64,000 bases of DNA from assembly GCA_958450325.1 (NCBI GenBank), contig OY288241.1, positions 46,885,978 through 46,949,977 of the forward strand. The letters are read 5' to 3'. The notes under the pieces are model-generated. The model was not told the origin of the DNA, ran no database searches, and worked only from the letters and a program-made list of their open reading frames with translations. Position 1 is the first letter of the stretch; the number at the start of each line of letters is the position of its first letter. Below, in pieces: positions 56,264 through 64,000 of the stretch. Made by a program: the position numbers and the translations under genes. This DNA comes from Agrostemma githago (lineage: Eukaryota > Streptophyta > Magnoliopsida > Caryophyllales > Caryophyllaceae).

Positions 56264-57302
56264 TTCGAGTCATGTCGGGTTTCGGGGATCTTCTAACCGA
56301 GTGGGCGAGTTGTTTTATGAAATTCAACCTCAAGGTTTGTAAGTGATGGTTCGTCCATGGTTGTTAGCATGTTCCAATTTTTGGGACGCGAAAAGTCATG
56401 TTTTTGCTTTCCCCGGAGGTAAGGTTTGTCCTCTTCCTGAGGAGCTAGACGTTATAAGCGGGTGATGTTCGGTTTGACCTTGTGTGCCTTTGGGAGATGA
56501 TGCTTTTGTGGAACGGTTTCGTCACTTTTTGGTCCTTTCTTCGCTAGAGGAGGCTAAGGATTTCTTCGGGAGAGATGGTATTGACTTAAAGTTGCTTTTT
56601 AGGACGTTCTCACAGACGGATTCTCGTGATATTTTATCCCTAGCTTGCAGGGGGGCTTTTAATATTGCGGTAGCTTGTTACTATCTCTTTGAGGATGCGT
56701 TAGTGCATGAGGGTTGGGGTAATCCTTTGGTTTTGGATGTTGTAATGGGGATGGAACGTGGGCGATCACCCTCTTTACTCATTCTAGGTGAGCTTATCCT
56801 AGGTCTCGATGCTCGTGCCCGGCTGCATCAGGCTCCTTTCGTGGTTCTAAGATCATTTTGCAGGTACGTACAGTGTTATTATTTTTGTTGCTTTGTTTTT
56901 TTCGTTGCTGCCTTAGTTCGAAAGTGTGACATTTTGTTGTGGTTCGTGCAGGTTTGGCTACAAGAGAGGCTTGGTTTGGTCGACCCTCCTCGGTCCGTCA
57001 GGGGTTACAACTATAAAGGTTTTACGGGTCGCAAGATGGTGCAAGCATGTGACGATTGTCACACCGAAGAAGGATGGCATTCTTACTTGGCTAATGGGCG
57101 AGCGGTTATCAGATGGATAGTCCCGTGGTGGCATATTAGTGGACAGACCGGGTTTCCCTTCTCATCTTCGACTCAGGCTATGCAGATATTATCCTTCAGG
57201 GATCCGGTTTATATTTATCCAAGCGAGATGTCAAACAAGATGGGGGTGAGGCCAACCACCTGGACTATTGCCTTCTTTGGGATAGTTTCCGACTATCCCT
57301 AG
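56264..57302 (+). pseudogene. DUF7745-like gene fragment
   Basis: From 56484 a 272-codon frame without an ATG start is open; upstream (56273-56484) the same family resemblance continues with several stops. Landmarks are LACRGAFNIAVACYYLFEDAL, HQAPF and VWLQERLGL...GYNYKGFTGR, followed by the Trp-rich segment WIVPWWHI. I place it in the DUF7745/plant transposon-associated group by overall pattern, not by a search. A possible intron (56864-56951) would shift the frame if removed. The 3' end runs straight into the 39-bp array; the first array unit is translated as WTIAFFGIVSDYP. Confidence 0.45.
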
Positions 57303-60300
57303 ACTTTTGCTTTCTTTGGGATAGTTTCCGACTATCCCATCACTTTAGCATTCTTTGGGATAGTTTCTGACTATATCCCTGGACTTTTGATTTCTTTGGG
57401 ATAGTTTCCGACTATCCCTGGATTATTCCTTTCTTTGAGATAGTTTCCGACTATCCCTGGACTATTGCTTTCTTTCGGATAATTTCCGACTATCCCTGGA
57501 ATATTGCTTTCTTTGCGATAGGTTCCGACTATCCCAGGTCTATCGCTTTCCTAGGGGTAGTTTTCGACTATCCCTGGACTATTGCTTTCTTTGGGATAGT
57601 TTCCGACAATCCATGGACTATTGCTTTCTTTAGGATAGTTTCCGACTATCCCCGGACTATTGCCTTCTTTGGGATGATTTCCGACTATCTCTGGACTATT
57701 GCCTTCATTGTGATAGTTTCCGACTATCCCTGGACTATTGCTTTCTTCGGGATAGTTTCCGACTATCCCATGATTTTAGCTTTTTTGGGATAGTTTCCGA
57801 CTATATCCCTAGACTTTTGATTTCTTTGGGATAGTTTCCGACTATCCCTGGATTATTCCTTTCTTTGGGATAGTTTCCGACTATCCATGGACTATTGATT
57901 TCTTCAGGAGAGTTTCCGACTATCCCCGGACTATTGCCTTTTTTGGGATAGTTTCCGACTATCCCATGACTTTAGCTTTTTTTGGGATAGTTTCCGACTA
58001 TCCTTGGACATTTGCTTTCTTTGAGATAGTTTCCGACTATCCTTGGACTATTGCTTTCTTTGGGATAATTTCCAACTATCCCATAACTTTAGCTTTCATT
58101 GGGACAGTTTCCGACTATATCCCTAGACTTTTGATTTATTTGGGATAGTTTCCGACTATCCCTGGATTATTCCTTTCTTTGGGATAGTTTCCGACTATTC
58201 CTGGACTATTGCTTTCTTTGGGATAGTTTTCGACTATCCCTGGAATATTGCTTTCTTTGCGATAGTTTCTGACTATCGCTGGTCTATTGCTTTCCTAAGG
58301 ATATTTTTCGACTATCCCTGGACTATTTCTTTTTCTTTGGAATGGTTTCCGACTATTTCTTGTCTATAGCTTTCTTCGGGACAGTTTCCGACAATCCATG
58401 GACTATTGCTTTCTTTGGGATGGTTTCCGACAATCCATGGACTATCCCTGGAGTATTGCCTTCTTTGGGATAGTTTCCGTCTATCCCATGACTTTAGCTT
58501 TCTTTGGGATAGTTTCCGACTGTCCCTGGACTTTTGCTTTCTTTGGAATAGTTTCCGACCATCCCTTGAGTATTGCTTTCTTTGGGACAGTTTTCGACTA
58601 TCCCATGACTTTAGCTTTCTTTGGGATATTTTCCGACTATCCCTGGACTTTTGTTTTCTTTGTGATAGTTTCCGACTATCCCTAGACTATTCCTTTATTT
58701 GGGATAGTTCCGACTATCCATGGACTATTGCTTTCTTTGGGATAGTTTCCGTCTATCCCTGGAGTATTGCTTTCTTTGAGATAATTTTCGACTATCCCTG
58801 GTCTATTACTTTCTTTGGGATAGTTTCAGACTATATCTCTAGACTTTTGATTTCTTTGGGATAGTTTCCGACTATCCTTGGATTATTCCATTCTTTGGGA
58901 TAGTTTCCGACTATTCCGGGACTATTGCTTTCTTTGGGATAGTTTCCGACTATCCCTGGAATATTGACTTCTTTGCGATAGTTTCCGACTATCCCTGGTC
59001 TATTGCTTTCCTATGGATAGTTTTCGACTATCCCATTGACTATTGCTTTCTTTGGGATAGTTTCCAACAATCCATGGACTATTGCTTTCTTTAGGATAGT
59101 TTTCGACTATCCCCGGACTATTGCCTTTTTTGGGATAGTTTCCGACTATCCCTAGACATTTGTTTTGTTTGAGATAGTTTCCGACTATCCCTGGATTATT
59201 TCTTTCTTTGGGATTGTTTCCGACTATCCCATGACTTTAGCTTTCTTTGGGATAGTTTCCGACTATATCCCTAGACTTTTGATTTCTTTGGGATAGTTTC
59301 CGACTATCCCTGGATTATTCCTTTCTTTGGGATAGTTTCCGACTATTCCTGGACTATTGCTTTCTTTGGGATAGTTTCCGACTATCCCTGGAATATTGCT
59401 TTCTTTGCGATAGTTTCTGACTATCCCTGGTCTATTGCTTTCCTAGGGATAGTTTTCGACTATCCCCGGACTATTTCTTTTTCTTTGGAATGGTTTCCGA
59501 CTATCCCTGGTCTATTGCTTTCTTCGAGATAGTTTCCGACAATCCATGGACTATTGCTTTCTTTAGGATGGTTTCCGACAATCCATGGACTATCCCTAGA
59601 GTATTGCCTTCATTGGGATAGTTTCCGTCTATCCCATGACTTTAGCTTTCTTTAGGATAGTTTCCGACTGTCCCTGGACTTTTGCTTTCTTTGGAATAGT
59701 TTCCGACCATCCCTTGAGTATTGCTTTCTTTGGGATAGTTTCCGACTATCCCATGACTTTAGCTTTCTTTGGGATATTTAGCGACTATCCCTGGACTTTT
59801 GCTTTCTTTGGGATAGTTTCTGACTATCCCTGGACTATTCCTTTCTTTGGGATAGTTCCGACTATCCATAGACTATTGCTTTCTTTGGGATAGTTTCCGA
59901 CTATCCCTGGAGTATTGTTTTCTTTGAGATAGTTTCCGACTATCCCTGGTCTATTACTTTCTTTGGGATAAATTTTTACTAACTCTGGACTATTTCTTTC
60001 TTTGGTATGGTTTTCGGCTATCCCTGGTCTATTGCTTTCTTTGGGATGGTTTCCGACTATCCCTTGTCTATTGTTTTCTTTGGGATGATTTCCGACTATC
60101 TCTGAACTATTGCCTTCATTGTGATAGTTTCCGACTATCCCATGACTTTAGCTTTGTTTGGGATAGTTTCCGACTATCCCTGCACTTTTTCTTTCTTTGG
60201 GATAGTTTCCGACTATCCCTGGATTATTGCTTTCTTTGGGATAGTTTCCATCTATCCCATGACTTTAGCTTTCTTTGAGATAGTTTCCGACTATCCCTGG

Positions 60301-60494
60301 ACTATTGATTTCTTTGGAATAGTTTCCGACTATCCCTGGACTGTTGCTTTCTTTGGGATAGTTTTCGACTATCACTGGACTTTTGCTTTCTTTGGGATAG
60401 ATTCCGACTATCCCTTGACATTTTATTTCTTTGGGATAGTTTCCGACTATCTCTGGACTTTTGCTTTCTTTGGGATGGTTTTCGACTATCCCTG
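57281..60494 (+). repeat. 39-bp hairpin minisatellite, about 80 units
   Basis: The monomer is 39 bp (13 codons, peptide WTIAFFGIVSDYP in one frame). Each unit holds the perfect inverted repeat GGGATAG / CTATCCC around TTTCCGA. Variants of 42 bp (ACTATATCCC) recur. A block of about 0.6 kb near 58090-58690 recurs about 1150 bp later near 59240-59840, so there is a higher-order structure. Several stretches remain open over 85-150 codons because the period is a multiple of three; I do not call them genes. Confidence 0.95.
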
Positions 60495-62564
60495 GTGTAA
60501 CAACTGACGTGCACCCCAATCGGATCGGTCGTTTAGCGAAGGACGGGGGGTCAAACAATATTTATAGACTCGGAATAACACAAAAACTATTAGAGTAATC
60601 ATGGTAAGTCGAGGTCGGTCCACATGGAACGGAGTGTATTGACGAGTTTAAAGCGGCGTGTTTGATGCCAAGAGGGGGGTTTCTAACGGTCGAGGCTATA
60701 CTAGCGAAATGACTACGAAAATAACTGGGGGTGATCAATCTAGAGAAAGGTGTTAGGAGGAAGTCGGGATTCGGAACATGGGGTCTAAGAAGGTCGGGAT
60801 CGAGTTTTTGTCGCAACATTGATAAAGGGAGAATGTCACCTTTCGGTTTCTTCACCCAACCCACCTAAAAATCCACTTTCGCGACGAAGAAGGGTAAATC
60901 TCTAGTTGTGATAATTTCTTCCCCGAGTTTCCCCATATTGATAGAAACGAGTCAAGATCGGTCTAGTTGGCCGGACTAAAACAACAAAGACACAACAACC
61001 ACAAACAAGATGAACCAACAAGCAAACAACCCACCAACATCCCTAAATTCAAATAATCTAAGTCCTCATCCCTAAACCCCCCCAACAAGAAATCTACTCA
61101 CTAATCATAATGGAAAACAACAAAACATTAACTAAGGAGAAACTAACTAAAGCATGCATACTAACTAGATCTAAGGAAAATAACTACAAAATGAAGAGGA
61201 AACTACAATCTAACAATTACCCACTAAACTATGAAACTACCAAATTAAACTAGTGAATAATCTAGAACAACATAAATAAAATCTAGAGAAACTAACAACA
61301 TTAAGATGATCTAAACAAGATAATAATGAGAAACATAAATTAAGTCTAAGCTAGAGATTAGAGAGTAGAAAGAAATGTACCAACTACGAAGATCTAGAAG
61401 AAATAAGAAGATTGCATAAATAAAGATTGAATCTTTGATGGAGAAGATGAAGAACTTGTCACTAATTCTTCAATAAACCCACAAATCTTGAAATAAAACT
61501 TGAAATAATCTTCTACAAACTTGAAATTTAGAGAATTGATGATGGAAACTAAGTAGATCTACTACTAAATTACTATGTAAACTACTAGAATTATAGAGAA
61601 TTACTACTAGAACACTACTAAATTACTCTACTAATGGATGGTGTAATATGATGGAAGACTACACTAATGGAGGTCTATTATTAGTTGGAGAACAAATTAG
61701 GGTAACATATATATATAGTAATGCCTTAATGGGTCTCTTAACCAAAAGCCCAAATCCAACTTTTGCTTCATTAGTGAGACAATCACCCTTTGCATCTTCA
61801 TGGGGTGAAATTTCGCCCTGTGGTATGTCGAACTAATCCCACCGGGTGAAATTTCGCCCGGTGAGATTTTCTTTTCAATTTGCGGTTTCTGGCACTTTTC
61901 TTCATCGGGCGAAATTTCACCCGGTGGGCGAAATTTTGCCCGGTCATTTTCGCCCGGTGGGGAAGCTTGGAAAATCTTCGGGGAGGCATTTTACCATCGG
62001 GTGAAATTTCGCCCGGTGGTACTTCATCGGGTGAAATTTCACCCGGTCATTTTCTCTGGCCTCTTTCCTTGTCTCATTCTTCGTCGATTGATTGGATGAC
62101 TTTAAAATTTAAGTTGTGTGCTTTGCTCTTTTGGACGGTATTTCCTTCTCTTGTGCACGTTGAAGCTCGATCGCGATTTCGGTGCCAAATCCTATCAAAT
62201 TTGATAGAAAAACTACCAAAAACACGTAAAACGCACAAGAGGGACGCTAATGCGAGAAGTACTCAAAATATGGCGATAATCGCACTCTAAACTCGCAAAA
62301 CGAGGGAAAATGAGTTTAAATGAGGGGAAAAACTGTCTAAATTTAGCACACAACAACAACCCAGTTCTTCTAATGACATTAATTAACAAGGCGGAAAATA
62401 TTTAAGTCGTAAAAAGTGGTAGAAATTAAAATCGTTGACTCAAGTGAGTCTTTTATCGACAAATGAACCATTTGTTAAAATACAACAACTGAAAACCGAC
62501 TTAAAAATTTCTAAATACAATAGTCTGACAAAATTTGTGTTACAAGATTTATAGTTTGACACTG
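60495..62564 (-). repeat. Athila-like LTR region of another subfamily (minus)
   Basis: The layout matches the LTRs of A-E in reverse: near the left end, CATGGTAAGTCGAGGTCGG corresponds to the conserved (T)ACCCGACTTACC-type motif before the LTR 3' end. A TATA-like ATATATATAG is at about 61711-61720, and a palindrome array GGGCGAAATTTCGCCC lies at 61797-62055. A possible end is TGTAACAACTG at 60496. I found no primer site, polypurine tract or target duplication, so the limits are approximate and it may be a degraded solo LTR. Confidence 0.5.
61797..62055 (-). repeat. Palindrome array of the 60495-62564 LTR
   Basis: At least seven units based on GGGCGAAATTTCGCCC (also GGGTGAAATTTCACCC), a perfect palindrome unrelated in sequence to TCCCGACCGGGA but in the same slot upstream of the TATA-like box. 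Confidence 0.85.
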
Positions 62565-64000
62565 TGTAGACACCCACATTTTACTGCCAGGTGTCTATAG
62601 CAGTTTCCGACAAACACCCGATGATGATTGGACGCAAACATGCTTTAACATACTCGAAAATGGGCTCGAAATCATGGATAATTGTCTTGGGCTTTTTACA
62701 GAGTACAAATTTCACAAAACAAACCTCTAAACCAGGCCCAGTGGGTCATTTCGAGTCAAATAAGACTAATTTGGGTCGAATTCGACATCAGGGGCAAAAC
62801 CGTCTTTTAGCGACCGAGTCAAACCCGGTCAAAGATATTTTCTCGAGACTTGTGGGTCAGCCGTGTCACCCCACATGACCGACTCAAGCTCGAATACTAC
62901 AAAAAATCAGCTACATAAATATTAAACAATTCCGTTAAAGGTAGAATTCGATCTCAAGTAGGAATTCTATCCAAAAATCGAATCAAATACTCGACCGAGC
63001 ATAGGATACTCAGCCGAGATCCCCTTCCCAACCGAGATTCCCTTTCTTCTTCACCAAGTAACGGAATTCTCGTTCCTTTCAAATTCTTACGTTTCCTATC
63101 CAAACCGGTAATACTTGTTGTCCAAGCAAGATACCTCTCTCAACTTCTTCTCCAATAAATAGGACCCTTTGCATGCACATTAATGACATCCACGATTCAT
63201 ACGTCTACACATCATTCACCAATTATTAACAACACATTCAACTCCCGACACATCAATCATATATCATACAACAACTTCACATCAACTTTCTTATTCATAC
63301 ACATCGACATTCATAAATAATCATACACCTCGAGACTCTTACACTTAGCATCGAAAGACCGATAGTGTAACCCGAGACTACAAAAACCGGCCACCACCCG
63401 CCACTTTACACGTCCAAACAAAACCACCATAACTCACCGACATTACCTCGATGTTCCCGTGTGTCAGCCACATTCCGACAAGCCCCGATCCGAGTAAACA
63501 AAGGATGTAGGTTGAGGGTGTAAAATCAAACCTGACTTCTCCTTTCTCTCTTCTTCTCCTTCTCGTCTTTTCCTCGTCTTTTCTTATTTCTTTTCTCGTC
63601 GGTCGATTTTTGTTTTACGGGTCGTTCGGCGCTTTTTTTTTTATTTCTAATATCGATACTACATAAACTATTTTCATATAATGAATATTCTTAAAAAAAC
63701 GATACCGATTCTCTAGTCGAATATTGTATTAAAAGAATTACATTAATCTCATCGATGCTAAAAAATCGTTACATTTTCTTTTTACAAAATACAACGAATT
63801 TAACGCGGAGAGAACTAACATTCTTTTCTTTTCGTTCAATTTCTTTTTCAAAACAATTTTATAAAACTTTTTCTAAAAGTCATTCCGAATATTCGATATC
63901 GATTTCATAATCGAATATCGAATACGATGAATATCGAAAGTATAAATCGAGTATAAATTAATTCATATTTGTACGCGATTTATCGAAATTAACGATTTTC
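62565..64000 (+). repeat. Ogre-like LTR, 5' part, cut by the window end
   Basis: Starts TGTAGACACCCACATTTT and is homologous to the O1 LTR start at 27340 (shared GCCAGGTGTCTAT and CACCCGATGATGAT words) at roughly 80% identity by eye. There is no polypurine tract before it, so it is a 5' LTR or a solo LTR. No gene seen. Confidence 0.75.

Noticed and set aside
57281..60507. Repeat protein genes of 85-150 codons inside the 39-bp array
   Set aside because: Open frames follow from a period divisible by three; stops are scattered and no start, leader or promoter is seen.
62565..64000. Right-hand LTR as the partner of element F
   Set aside because: It is in plus orientation and F is minus, so it belongs to another element.

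Overview
This window is plant nuclear DNA, almost certainly from a eudicot with a repeat-rich genome. The evidence is nested LTR retrotransposons of two Ty3/gypsy types (Athila-like with an Asp-tRNA-type primer site, Ogre/Tat-like with an Arg-tRNA-type primer site), CACTA, hAT and Mutator-like DNA elements, and a GT-AG intron-containing gene family with a plant mobile domain (PMD). I cannot name the species. I see no bacterial-type operon, rRNA, tRNA or CRISPR. I found no reverse transcriptase, RNase H or integrase anywhere, so every retroelement here is non-autonomous or degraded.

Layout. (1) 1-4345: 3' half of element D (+), inserted into the 5' LTR of O1. (2) 4346-29728: O1, an Ogre-like non-coding element (+). 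It contains element A (7474-24902, minus, TSD AGAGG), which itself contains element B (12368-20091, minus, TSD ATATG), and a hAT-type MITE (25469-26060). (3) 29729-32283: remnant of an older Ogre-like element F (minus), with a 74-bp hairpin minisatellite. (4) 32284-55315: a decayed PMD-family gene (+). Intron 1 holds element E (32456-42498), which carries a CACTA transposon with a Mutator-type MITE inside it, and a solo LTR. Intron 2 holds element C (43301-53040, TSD GCTTT). (5) 56264-57302: a DUF7745-like pseudogene running into a 3.2-kb array of 39-bp hairpin monomers (57281-60494). (6) 60495-62564: an Athila-like LTR region (minus). (7) 62565-64000: start of another Ogre-like LTR (+).

Biology. 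Elements A, B, C, D and E form one superfamily with matching LTR ends, polypurine tracts and 3' regions. A and C encode a Gag-protease polyprotein (capsid domain, CCHC knuckle, retropepsin) but no pol; both are broken (two frameshifts plus insertion B in A; one in-frame TAA in C). B keeps only a linker/coiled-coil region and a C-terminal motif. They presumably need polymerase and integrase in trans, like the TR-GAG/LARD groups of plant elements. About 3 kb of conserved non-coding sequence follows the coding part. It contains a second palindrome array plus TATA-like box, three hairpins with a common 9-nt loop, a duplicate polypurine tract and a 190-bp purine-rich tract. The most unusual signal is a slot about 50 bp upstream of the LTR TATA box that always holds an array of short palindromes, although the palindrome sequence differs between subfamilies.

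By-eye LTR divergence orders the insertions: O1 about 3%, C about 2%, A and B below 1%. This agrees with the nesting. Counts are approximate because no alignment was computed.
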